Assembly: GCA_021791715.1 (NCBI GenBank)
Contig: JAJYWB010000001.1
Location: forward strand, 124,001-188,000
DNA from: Planctomycetota bacterium
Lineage (GTDB): Bacteria; Planctomycetota; Planctomycetia; Isosphaerales; Isosphaeraceae
Length of the DNA stretch: 64,000 nt
Reading direction: 5' to 3'
Positions 8,924-17,234 of this stretch are shown piece by piece (the stretch's first letter is position 1; every line of letters starts with the position of its first letter). A model generated the notes under the pieces. That model did no database searches, was not told the origin of the DNA, and worked only from the letters and a program-made list of their open reading frames with translations. The position numbers and the translations under genes are program-made.

Positions 8924-9385
8924 ATGAATCCGAAAACGAAAGTAATGATTGAACACGAAACACGAATCGCGCCTTCGATCGTCTCGTTCGATTGTCCTGT
9001 ATTGATATCGGTACCGGTTATAGAGATTGTCGCGAGCGAGCGAACCGGAGGTCGTTCGAGGCGAAGATTGAAGCGAGGGGTCGGGTCGGCGTTATTGGCG
9101 TTTATGATGATCGTCGCGGCATCGACCGCGGCGTATCGGGTTTCGACGGGAGCGGGTCGAATGACGGATCGACGAGTCGAGAATCGAGGCGGAATCGAGC
9201 GACGATCGGCGATCGATTCGACGTCGCGGGTCGCGTTGAACTCGTCCGCCCCGAGCTTCCTCACCCTTTCGATCGAACCGATCGAAAACGGCGAAATCGA
9301 CGCTCGCCCCGCTCGGATCGGGTTGTCGGGTTCGCTTTTTCCCCTTGACGACTTCGACGAGGAGGCGTCTCATGGGAGAAATTGA
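8924..9385 (+). CDS. Small single-pass membrane protein preceding the CpsD-like gene
   Basis: The frame of 153 residues has one strong membrane segment (GSALLAFMMIVAASTAAYRV, about 54-73) between Arg-rich flanks. The tail contains LNSSAPSFLTLSIEPI and an acidic end. It overlaps the next gene by 14 bases, suggesting translational coupling. GGGAG before the ATG at 8924 supports this start. I do not recognise a family. Position suggests a membrane anchor or activator of the adjacent tyrosine-kinase-like ATPase, in the way that Wzc or CapA-type proteins pair with CpsD/CapB, but it lacks a visible Wzz domain. An antisense frame exists here; coupling to the next gene favours this one. Confidence 0.5.
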   Translation: MNPKTKVMIEHETRIAPSIVSFDCPVLISVPVIEIVASERTGGRSRRRLKRGVGSALLAFMMIVAASTAAYRVSTGAGRMTDRRVENRGGIERRSAIDSTSRVALNSSAPSFLTLSIEPIENGEIDARPARIGLSGSLFPLDDFDEEASHGRN

Positions 9386-10139
9386 TCAAGTGCTGGCGCG
9401 AGTTTACGCGGCTCGAGATCCGGGCGGAGTCGACCGGAGCGGAGTCGATCGAGGTTTCGATCACGCTCCCCACTTTCGACCGCCGAAATCGATCGAAACG
9501 CGCGACGAATCGCAGGCGATCGCGTGGCCGGCGACCGTCGAGGCGCTCGAACGATCGCACGGCGATCGATTTGAAAAACTTGCGGATATGCTGATTGATC
9601 AATCGCGATCGGGTCGAGCGAAAGTGACGTTGTTCACCAGTTGTCGTCGCGCCGAGGGGCGAACGACTTTGGTGCTGACGTTGGCGAGAGCTCTGGCGAC
9701 GAAGCCCGTTCGGTCGCTCCTGGTCGACGCCGATTTGGGGGGGCCGATGTTGGCGCGGCGTCTCGGTTTAACCCCGCGTTACGGTCTTGAGGATGTCGTC
9801 GAATCGGGGATCGCGGCGAGTTCGGCGTGGATTGATACGAAAGGCGAACGATTGTCGATCCTTCCGCTTCGAGGACCCGCGGCGTCGCCGCGCGAGTTTT
9901 TGGCGAGCCCCGCCTGGTCGTGCTTGATGGCCCGGCTGCGCCGCGAGTTCGATCTCGTGTTGCTCGACGGAGGCCCGTTGTTCGTCGGCCTCAGCGCCGC
10001 GGCGTTGCACCGATCGGTCGACGCGGCGATCCTCGTGCAACATCAAGGAGTGACGAGCGATCGATCGATCAACCGCGCTCGAGAGGTTCTCGACGCCGCG
10101 GGGATTCCGCTGCTCGGCATGGCCGAAACGTTCGTTTAA
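9372..10139 (+). CDS. CpsD/CapB-like P-loop ATPase (polysaccharide co-polymerase kinase family)
   Basis: The 255-residue protein resembles bacterial tyrosine kinases and ParA-type ATPases that control exopolysaccharide assembly. The A' motif SLLVDADLGGPML lies near residues 115-127 and a Walker B-like LVLLDGGP near 197. The nucleotide loop reads SCRRAEGRTTL (90-100). The usual sequence is GEGKST/T, so the conserved Lys is Arg97, which could weaken catalysis. There is no Tyr-rich C-terminal tail, so classical autophosphorylation is doubtful. GAGGAGG precedes the ATG at 9372. The gene lies between a small membrane protein and an ExeA-like ATPase, a combination often found with polysaccharide export. 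The main polysaccharide genes here are about 15 kb away. Confidence 0.75.
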   Translation: MGEIDQVLARVYAARDPGGVDRSGVDRGFDHAPHFRPPKSIETRDESQAIAWPATVEALERSHGDRFEKLADMLIDQSRSGRAKVTLFTSCRRAEGRTTLVLTLARALATKPVRSLLVDADLGGPMLARRLGLTPRYGLEDVVESGIAASSAWIDTKGERLSILPLRGPAASPREFLASPAWSCLMARLRREFDLVLLDGGPLFVGLSAAALHRSVDAAILVQHQGVTSDRSINRAREVLDAAGIPLLGMAETFV

Positions 10140-10231
10140 TAGCTTGTATAAATAGTTCCGAAATCGGTTCGGGTCTACGGAATGGATTCCGAAGTCGCGC
10201 GATCGCGCGGCCTCGACACGGAGGCGTTAGC

Positions 10232-11041
10232 TTGTACGAATCTTATTATGGCTTGAGGGAATGTCCATTCGGCGAATCGATCTCGACCGCCGAGTTCGTC
10301 CCCCTGGCCGGTCGATCGGCGGCGATCCGAAGGTTGCGTTACGGTCTGGAACACGGTCGAGGCCCAGCGCTCTTGTTCGGCCCTCCCGGAGTGGGAAAGA
10401 CGACGACCGCCGCGGCTCTCGCTCGCGAAATCGGGGCGCCGACGGTTCATCTCTCGTTCCCGTCGATGCCTTCCGACGAACTGCTCGCTTTTCTCGCCGA
10501 CGAGTTTTCGACGACGGTCGATCGTCCCCGCGATCCCCGCGTCGTGGGGTCGATCAGAAGGCTGCGGACGACGCTTTCGGCCGCGGCGAAGCGCGGAGTA
10601 CGGCCTTTGTTGATCGTCGACGAGGCGCACCTGATCGAGAACCCGGAAACGTTTGAAATTATTCGTTTATTACTGAATTTTGCGACGCTCGGTCCCCCCG
10701 ATCTTTCGCTGCTGATGGTGGGATGCGCCGAGGTGCTGCTCAAGCTTCCCGACGGCTTGGCGGATCGGCTTGCGGCGCGGTGTCCGATCGGCGCGCTCTC
10801 GTTTGAAGAATCGAATGAATATCTTTTAAGACGATTGAAAAACGCCGGGGCGACCGAGCCCCTCTTCGACGTCGAGACTCTGAAGGCTCTTTACGACGCT
10901 TCCGAAGGATTGCCGCGTCGACTCAACAGGCTCGCCGATTTGTCGCTGTTGATCGCCTACGCCGAGGACGCCCCCCGGCCGACCGCGGCGACGGTCGCGA
11001 TCGCGTATGAGGAGTCGGCGTTCGATTACGCTCCAGTCTAA
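10232..11041 (+). CDS. ExeA/GspA-like AAA ATPase
   Basis: I start this gene at TTG (10232) because GGAGG lies seven bases before it and the product then begins MYESYYGLRECPF, matching the usual start of this family (YGL-x-E-x-PF). The 269-residue protein has Walker A GPPGVGKTT (50-58) and Walker B LLIVDEAH (126-133). A later segment (SEGLPRRLNRLADLSLL) is typical of sensor-2 of ExeA-like ATPases. Related proteins energise type II secretion assembly or occur in exosortase and polysaccharide operons downstream of CpsD-like genes, where they are thought to organise export complexes at the inner membrane. No peptidoglycan-binding domain follows. The 92-base gap to the previous gene permits one transcript. 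Confidence 0.8.
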   Translation: MYESYYGLRECPFGESISTAEFVPLAGRSAAIRRLRYGLEHGRGPALLFGPPGVGKTTTAAALAREIGAPTVHLSFPSMPSDELLAFLADEFSTTVDRPRDPRVVGSIRRLRTTLSAAAKRGVRPLLIVDEAHLIENPETFEIIRLLLNFATLGPPDLSLLMVGCAEVLLKLPDGLADRLAARCPIGALSFEESNEYLLRRLKNAGATEPLFDVETLKALYDASEGLPRRLNRLADLSLLIAYAEDAPRPTAATVAIAYEESAFDYAPV

Positions 11042-11885
11042 TAGCCTATCCGGAAAAGCTCTCGAAGCCCTATCGGCTCGATTTTGCCGGGTTCTGCGCC
11101 AATTTGCCAATAATGTTACCATACGTAACAAATCTAGATGTCGGTATTTTCTGTTCGGGAGGGCGAACCGCTCGGTGAGCCTCTTTTCGTCTAAGCTACG
11201 GCGATAAGGCCGTGTTTTCGCTCAATCATCGCAAACATCATAATACGGCTCACCAAAATGTCGTCCCTCCCGATTTCGGGTACTCACTCGGATTTCTTCG
11301 AATTATGCGGTTTTCGATCCGAATGGGCGCGGAGAGCGACTTTGGATTTGATGACGCCGGTCGTCATTTTTCGAGTCTCCCAAGATCGATTACTCTGTAC
11401 GAGTCATTATCAATTTGATCCCCGTTCCGGGGGAGACGCCTCAGTCATCCGTGGCGATCATCGCAAAAAACGATTCATTCATAAAATCCGGATTAAGTTA
11501 TGAGAATGTATGATGAAGAAGCCGCTCAAAAACCCCGGAAAAACAAGCCTTTTCAATCTTCGGGACCCCCCTCCAAAAAAATCGAGAGAAACCAAAAACG
11601 GGTGTTGCAATCCGATCGCGCGATCGTAGAATGTGTAGTGAAGATCGATCGACTTTCTCGCGAAACTATATAAAGCACACCGCGAGAGATAAAGTCTTGG
11701 CGATCACCCCCCCCCATCGCCCCTGCGTCGTCCTCAGGTTTGGTTAGTGCCAAGAGAGAGTTTATCCGGGAAGGCGAGGCGCCGATCGAGCCGGCATTTT
11801 TTCAAACGCGCGTATCAGAAGACTGCTCACACGGCGGTAAGCAATCTCCAATCGAATCGCGTCGTCTGAAATAGGGATCCAACAC
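11042..11885. other. Long non-coding stretch before the RHS fragment
   Basis: About 840 bases, more AT-rich than the flanks, contain no frame I would support. A run of nine C lies at 11707-11715. I expected decayed RHS sequence here, given the truncated RHS gene downstream, but could not recognise any YD-repeat-like translation. Confidence 0.4.
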
Positions 11886-13202
11886 ATGAACGCACAGGAG
11901 ATCACAAATTCGGGTGCGTTGGGGTTGTCGAGAATGCTCATCGCGCAAAATCATCGCTCAAATGCATTCTTCTCAAATTATGAAGTTTGGACATACAGTT
12001 GGAATTATCGGAATGAGAAGACGGATTTCAGCGAGAAGAATTCGTCGGGGACGGTGATCGCTTCGGGAACGTATACGTATGATTCGCTCGATCGTCGCAT
12101 CGGCGTCGACGAGACATCGGGCGGAACGACGACACAGTCCTGGATCGTTTACAACGGGAATTCAAACACGCCTTACGCCGAATTCAACGGTTCGGGAACG
12201 CTCTTGGAGCGTTATCTCGCGGGTCCGTCTTACGTTTCAGGCGTGTCGGGGATGATTGCGCGCACGAACGCCTCGGGCGTGACCGATTGGTACTTGACGG
12301 GCAAGCTCGGCTCGGTGCGCGATATCGTCAACACGTCGGGGACGGTGATCGATCACATTTCTTACGGCGCTTTCGGTTCGATTCGCGCCGAGACCAATCC
12401 GAGCTCGGGGAGCCGGTTCAAGTTCGACGGCATGCAGTACGATTCGATCACGGGATTGTACAACGATTGGCATCGGGGGTATTCGTCATCGTCAGGACGA
12501 TTCGTTTCGCAAGATCCAACCGGTTTGAAAGCCGGATCGATGAATCTCTACGGATTCTGTTTCAATTCCTCAACGAATTTGATCGATTTGAATGGATATC
12601 AAATCGATTTTGAATCAATTCTGACCGAATATTTTACGAGGCTAATCGGACCGCACGGTCGCTTGGTGGCAAATTTCGTCGCGAATGTGATCGACGGTTT
12701 TGTGAATTCTTTCAAAAAACCTCGACGAAAACGTCGTAAGCTTGGGAATAACACAACATTCAATCCTCTTCCACAGATCATTAAGATGGCGCATTGGGGA
12801 CAAAAGCAAGGAAACACGTATGAGAATGGCATTATCAAACAGGCGCGGCAAGACGCGGGCTTGGTGTCCGATTTCGGCAAGGAAGTCTGCGCTACAGCTA
12901 CTACCATGATTACGCACATGGTTCTCAATGATTTGAAAAAGTATCATAATTATCTCCGCGGCGGATTCCATGGTACATTGCCGATTCACAACCAAATCGT
13001 TATTCATATTTCGCAAGGCGGATACAGCGGTACGAAATACGGATCGGGAAGTTCAGGCGATCAATGGGGGCAGGGATGGGTCGGCGGTCCCGATACGCAA
13101 AAGACCCCTCCCAAGATCTACGGATCCGGTTGGGGTGGTTTTATCGCGGTCACAGGGACCAGCCCCATTAAAACCGGCCCTATCCTTATCCCATCTCTGT
13201 AA
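11886..13202 (+). CDS. Orphan RHS-core fragment with variable C-terminal (toxin-like) domain
   Basis: The 438-residue product has the RHS-associated core: YD-type repeats (YTYDSLDRRIGV at 63-74), the strand run ISYGAFGSIRAE at 158-169, FDGMQYDSITGLYNDWHRGYSSSSGRFVSQDPTG (180-213, quoted only as landmarks DGMQYD, GLYNDWHRGY and SQDPTG) and the closing NLYGFCFNSSTNLIDLNG near 220-237. Full RHS proteins exceed 1000 residues, so this is a truncated or orphan tip. From about 240 on, the sequence is a different module with a basic stretch (KKPRRKRRK), then Cys335, several His (354, 362, 368, 374) and a Gly-rich end. In polymorphic toxins the part after the core is the toxin. I do not recognise this domain. 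AT content rises in the tail. AGGGA precedes the ATG. Confidence 0.75.
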   Translation: MNAQEITNSGALGLSRMLIAQNHRSNAFFSNYEVWTYSWNYRNEKTDFSEKNSSGTVIASGTYTYDSLDRRIGVDETSGGTTTQSWIVYNGNSNTPYAEFNGSGTLLERYLAGPSYVSGVSGMIARTNASGVTDWYLTGKLGSVRDIVNTSGTVIDHISYGAFGSIRAETNPSSGSRFKFDGMQYDSITGLYNDWHRGYSSSSGRFVSQDPTGLKAGSMNLYGFCFNSSTNLIDLNGYQIDFESILTEYFTRLIGPHGRLVANFVANVIDGFVNSFKKPRRKRRKLGNNTTFNPLPQIIKMAHWGQKQGNTYENGIIKQARQDAGLVSDFGKEVCATATTMITHMVLNDLKKYHNYLRGGFHGTLPIHNQIVIHISQGGYSGTKYGSGSSGDQWGQGWVGGPDTQKTPPKIYGSGWGGFIAVTGTSPIKTGPILIPSL

Positions 13203-13293
13203 CCACAATACTTTAAGGATGATCCATCATCTATCAATCGCTCTGATCGAAAATCATGCCTTGATTCTGAGTCTCACAACAAAGGATATATCA

Positions 13294-14388
13294 ATGAGCT
13301 ATCGATTGATCGTGAAATTGATTCTGTTCCTTAGTAGTATGACATACGCATACTCATTCATTAATGCTCTCAGTCATGATGATAAGGATTATGTTTATGA
13401 GTGCGCCGAGTGCATGGAAGAAAACGAGGATTACCGAGAGGCTGTCAAGATTGTCCAGGAAGGTTTTAAAGCAAAGAAAATCATCGAACCTTTTGCATAC
13501 TCATTGATTGCCGACGCATATCTACATAGCGGTGATCTTAATAACGCGTGTCTGTATAGCAATCGATCTCTCGAACTCGAAAATTCTCAAAGCGCCGTTC
13601 TATCGTTGGCCGAATATCACGCGTCTCTTGGAGATTTTAATGCCTCAAACAGATATGTTAATTTTCTAATTAACAATGGGAATTTAGGCGGTCACGAATA
13701 TGCACGGATTGCAACAATTTACACGAGATTCGGCATGTTTGCGCAATCCGAAACGTTTTATAACAAACAAATCGATTTGTTAACGAAAAGGATGAAACTT
13801 GGAGATCCCGATGTCGCCCCGTATCATATCCTTCTTTCCTATCTATATCTAACCAAAAATATCGAAAAAACGTATGTCAACGCAATGCTTGATTTAAAGA
13901 ACTACGGGTATGATTATAATTCCGCGGCGGAATATTCCTGTTTGTGCGTCTATTCTTTACGGAGACTGAACCGAGAGAAAGAGGCGCGAAAAATTCTTGA
14001 CGACGGATTGGCCAAGTGCAATAAAAAGTCGATTTTCTATTCGATCTTGAAATACCTCGACGGCAAAATCGACGCCGACGCTTTGATCGCCGAGGCGAAG
14101 AAGAAGGATACTTACAAGGAGCCGACGAATCAGATTCGAGCCAATGTTTGGGTCGGATTGGAGTTATGTCGTTTGGGAAAGGAGAAAGAAGCGATTCCCT
14201 ATTTCCAATGGGCGGTCGATCATCAAGTGACTGTGTTTACAAGCATGTATGTTCAGGCGACAGCGATTCCGTTATTGCAAAAGATTCGGAATGGAGTTCC
14301 GATTAACCCAGTTCCCGATAAAGCCCGATCCGCTCCTCCACGACGAGCCGCTCCATCGAACAAGAATCAACGAAAAGCGAAACGTTAA
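13294..14388 (+). CDS. TPR-like repeat protein next to the RHS tip
   Basis: The 364-residue protein starts at ATG 13294 with AAAGGA eight bases upstream. It begins with a hydrophobic segment (LIVKLILFLSSMTYAYSFI) that could be a signal peptide or anchor. The body has helix-turn-helix repeats of TPR type (for example AYSLIADAYLHSGDLNNACLYSNRSLELE split across residues 60-90, ALGDFNASNRY-like turns, and a Sel1/TPR-like end LGKEKEAIPYFQWAVDH). The C-terminus is Pro/Arg/Lys-rich. It lies 91 bases after the RHS gene on the same strand and shares its AT-rich composition. Immunity genes usually sit there, and some immunity proteins are TPR or alpha-helical repeats, but an export signal fits only a periplasmic toxin. 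Function is inferred from position only. Confidence 0.65.
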   Translation: MSYRLIVKLILFLSSMTYAYSFINALSHDDKDYVYECAECMEENEDYREAVKIVQEGFKAKKIIEPFAYSLIADAYLHSGDLNNACLYSNRSLELENSQSAVLSLAEYHASLGDFNASNRYVNFLINNGNLGGHEYARIATIYTRFGMFAQSETFYNKQIDLLTKRMKLGDPDVAPYHILLSYLYLTKNIEKTYVNAMLDLKNYGYDYNSAAEYSCLCVYSLRRLNREKEARKILDDGLAKCNKKSIFYSILKYLDGKIDADALIAEAKKKDTYKEPTNQIRANVWVGLELCRLGKEKEAIPYFQWAVDHQVTVFTSMYVQATAIPLLQKIRNGVPINPVPDKARSAPPRRAAPSNKNQRKAKR

Positions 14389-15111
14389 TATCCGACCCAG
14401 AACCCGTAGAGTCGAGATGCGGCGCGGTGGTTTAGGTCCGCATAGCAGTTACTGACACTTCCGGTTGTCAACTCCTTAGTATCAATCTATGCTCCGTTTT
14501 CACATCCCGCTCGTCGAACCGTATGTGCGCTATGAACGCATACGGATCTCGGACAGAACTCACGACCTCGGGAGGCGAAGAAAAAGCGCCCGCTTCGGTC
14601 AAGTCACAACTTCGCCGGGTCTAAAGCCATGATGGAGTTATCAGGCTCACGCCAATCTCCGGGCTTTCCACGATATATGTCATTCGGCTCCGCTTCAAGG
14701 TCCCATATCACCAAATGCAATTACTCTTCCTCGACAGTACTCTTGACTTCTCCGACTCATCGACCGATCCGCCCAGTCCCTCGCGGTCGTCCGATTGAAT
14801 TTAAACGACTCTTCAAATAGGGACTCTAGTTACGCTTAGGCTCTATTTATGAAAACATTCGGTAAAATGTTTCTCTTGATCGTAGTGCTAAATCGCTCGT
14901 GGCTCGGCCTATTCCACCCGGTCGCCGGCTCTTCAACGGCGGCGGCCTTCCCCTGGCGTCTGGAGGGTTTGTCGAATGAGGGGACACGGCTTTCTCGTAT
15001 TATCGGCGTCTTCGCGGGACGATCGACCGCGAACGAGCCGAGTTCAAACGATCGGACCGCTCGGCTCGTCGCCTAAATCGCTCAGATTTTCTTTAAACAT
15101 TTCATTCGATC
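14389..15111. other. Non-coding stretch with a group II intron-like hairpin
   Basis: No gene is supported in these 720 bases. A conspicuous hairpin lies at 14516-14548 and the surrounding sequence looks structured rather than coding. A 75-codon frame at 14849-15076 has a signal-peptide-like start but no family resemblance, and I do not call it. Confidence 0.4.
14516..14548 (-). ncRNA. Possible remnant of a group II intron RNA (hairpin)
   Basis: On the minus strand GATCCGTATGCG and CGCACATACGGTTC form a hairpin around a short loop. Group II introns carry a very similar element (GAGCCGTATGCG ... CGCACGTACGGTTC). No reverse transcriptase frame and no clear domain V are visible nearby, so this would be a degraded copy or a look-alike. 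Confidence 0.3.
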
Positions 15112-16881
15112 TCAGCAAAGCCACGCGGGCTCCTCGATCAGAAGCCCATATTTTTTCATCTTCTTGTAAAGCGTGGTTCGATTGATGTCGAGCACGCGGG
15201 CGGTTTCCTGTCGATTCCAGTTGAGCGCTTCGAGGGCGCGGAGGATGATTTGTCGCTCGGGTTCCTCGAGCGCCTCTTTGAGCGGTCGCAAATTCATGCC
15301 GGGGTGTTGTTTCACGGGATGCGAGAGCGGTCGCGGCTGGCCCGTCGCGTACGTGGGATCGTGATCGTCGTGAGGGGGCTCGGTCGATTCGAGAGCGAGA
15401 TGCGCCGGAGTGATTCTGTCTCCCCGACAGAGAAGAACGCCGCGTTCGACGACGGTTTCAAGCTCGCGCACATTGCCGGGCCAACTGTAAGACTTCAACG
15501 CCTCGATCGCTTCCAAACTGAATTCGATCCCGTCGCGTCCCATGTCGCGGGCGAACGAATCGCGGAACATACGCGCCAGTTTGAGAACGTCTTCGCCGCG
15601 CCTTCGCAACGGCGGCAGTTTAAGACTAACAATGCTGATGCGATAATATAAATCTTGGCGGAATTGGCCCGATTCGACGAGGCCCGCAATGTTTTCTCGC
15701 GACGCGGCGAAGACTCGGACGTCGGCGCGGCGAAGTTCATCCGATCCCCTCGGCTCGTATTCGCCGTTTTGGATGAACTGAAGCAACTCAAATTGGAGCC
15801 GGGGGGAGAGCGCGGCGATTTCGTCGAGCAAGAGCGTTCCGCCCGAAGCCTGGGCGAGCTTCCCCTGGCGCTCGACGCCGTCACCCGAATGGCCGAACAA
15901 TTCGGTTTCGAGCTGAGCCTCGCCGAAGCCGAGACAAGCGACCTTGACGAACGGCCCTCCCTTTCGCGGGCTCCGCGCATGAATCAATCGCGCCAGCACC
16001 GTTTTGCCCGTCCCCCGTTCGCCTAAAAGCAATAAGGGAGATCGAGAATTGGCGACAGTATCGACAAGTTCGCACGTCTGACGCAGAATGGGATCGTCAC
16101 CCGTTAATAGCTTGACGTCTCCCGCTCGGAACGACGCGGACGAGAAAGCTCCGCCCGCTCCGTTGGTACCGCGATTCGGCGCGACTCCGCGAGCGACTCC
16201 GTAATCGACCGACGATTCGCCTCGTCGCACGAGATCGTCATGCGGTTTCGTGTAATCCGCGGCGGCGTGGGAGCGGACCTCGCCGTTCGCCGATCGTTCC
16301 ATGTTCCCATGACCGTTTCCGTTCGAAAGGTGCTCGCCCGTTCTCCCCGCGCCGTCCGGCCGGGACGACGCGAGCGATCGAGCGGGATCGCCGGGTTCGG
16401 AATGCGCGGCGACGGCGTTCGGAGTCGGCGACGAACCGTTCGTATAATGCTGTGAACTTCCATTTGCGCCGTTTCGAGACGCGGCGACGGGATTCGCAAT
16501 GTATTGAGGCGTTCGAGTTTGTTCAAGCGATTGAGTGACGACGGCTCGAAGCGTGTTGGCCGAAACGGGAAACTTGAGAGCCGCGGCGGCGCCGAGCCGG
16601 ATCGCGTCTTTGGAGCGATCGCACGAGGAATCGGGAAAGAGCGTTACGCAGGCCGTGTGGGGGTGTTTACGACGAATGTGGCTGAGGATTTCGAGACCGT
16701 CGGGATCGCTCGGGTCGATGCCCGCGACGACGAGGTCGAAATCGTGTTGCGCCAACATCCGCGCGGCGACGCGATCGGAATCGGCTTCCTCAATTTTATG
16801 TCCAAGGGTCTGAAGCATCGACGAAATCAGCGCGATCGTCGCGGGTTCGGGATGAACGACCAGAATACGGGCGTGGCTCAT
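15112..16881 (-). CDS. NtrC-type regulator with degenerate receiver and missing GAFTGA loop
   Basis: The 589-residue protein has a receiver-like domain (1-120), a low-complexity linker (about 125-250), an AAA+ domain (about 255-490) and a Fis-type helix-turn-helix at the end (NWNRQETARVLDINRTTLYK, 554-573). Walker A is GERGTGKT (287-294) and Walker B LLLDEIAAL (350-358). The arginine-finger region RRRGEDVL is present. Two key features are missing. The phospho-acceptor Asp is Gly54 (DLVVAGID), and the acidic pair after the first strand is HPE. The loop that should read GAFTGA is replaced by SGDGVERQGK (332-341), after ETELFGH. So phosphorylation control and sigma-54 contact are both doubtful. 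ATG 16881 is chosen over an upstream TTG; GAGAGA lies upstream. Confidence 0.85.
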   Translation of the reverse strand: MSHARILVVHPEPATIALISSMLQTLGHKIEEADSDRVAARMLAQHDFDLVVAGIDPSDPDGLEILSHIRRKHPHTACVTLFPDSSCDRSKDAIRLGAAAALKFPVSANTLRAVVTQSLEQTRTPQYIANPVAASRNGANGSSQHYTNGSSPTPNAVAAHSEPGDPARSLASSRPDGAGRTGEHLSNGNGHGNMERSANGEVRSHAAADYTKPHDDLVRRGESSVDYGVARGVAPNRGTNGAGGAFSSASFRAGDVKLLTGDDPILRQTCELVDTVANSRSPLLLLGERGTGKTVLARLIHARSPRKGGPFVKVACLGFGEAQLETELFGHSGDGVERQGKLAQASGGTLLLDEIAALSPRLQFELLQFIQNGEYEPRGSDELRRADVRVFAASRENIAGLVESGQFRQDLYYRISIVSLKLPPLRRRGEDVLKLARMFRDSFARDMGRDGIEFSLEAIEALKSYSWPGNVRELETVVERGVLLCRGDRITPAHLALESTEPPHDDHDPTYATGQPRPLSHPVKQHPGMNLRPLKEALEEPERQIILRALEALNWNRQETARVLDINRTTLYKKMKKYGLLIEEPAWLC

Positions 16882-17234
16882 AGGATCATTCTCTCTCAAA
16901 GGGCGTCTCGCGAACTTCGCGGCGCCGATGCGTCATCCTTGAGGGAATGATAGAACGTGATTCGCGGAGATCGGCTTTCTTCATCCCGGGAAATGCCGAA
17001 TTCTTGGGAACGTACGACGATAACCGCGGCGCGACACGGCGGTTTCCGGTCTTTTGGAGAACCGAACCGAGCGTCGCGCCGGTCGCGATAAACGTTCTGA
17101 ACAGGTCCGCTTCGTCGTCAGATAACATCGTCTTGATCGTGATTCCTCATCGAACCTTGAATCGGCTTCGAAGTCGATCGATCCATTCGCGCCGAGCGTT
17201 CCAAAAGTTCGGCGCATCCGCGGTGAACGCCCGG
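16882..17234. other. Intergenic region upstream of the NtrC-type gene
   Basis: About 350 bases between the recombinase stop and the regulator start. I see no gene. It should contain the promoter of the regulator gene, but I found no convincing -12/-24 or -10/-35 pair. Confidence 0.4.

Noticed and set aside
8824-9264. Minus-strand frame opposite the small membrane protein
   Set aside because: The plus-strand frame has a membrane segment and is coupled to the CpsD-like gene, so it is favoured, though not with high certainty.
14849-15076. Possible small secreted protein of 75 residues
   Set aside because: The start looks like a signal peptide, but there is no ribosome site or family resemblance and it lies in a non-coding, structured stretch.
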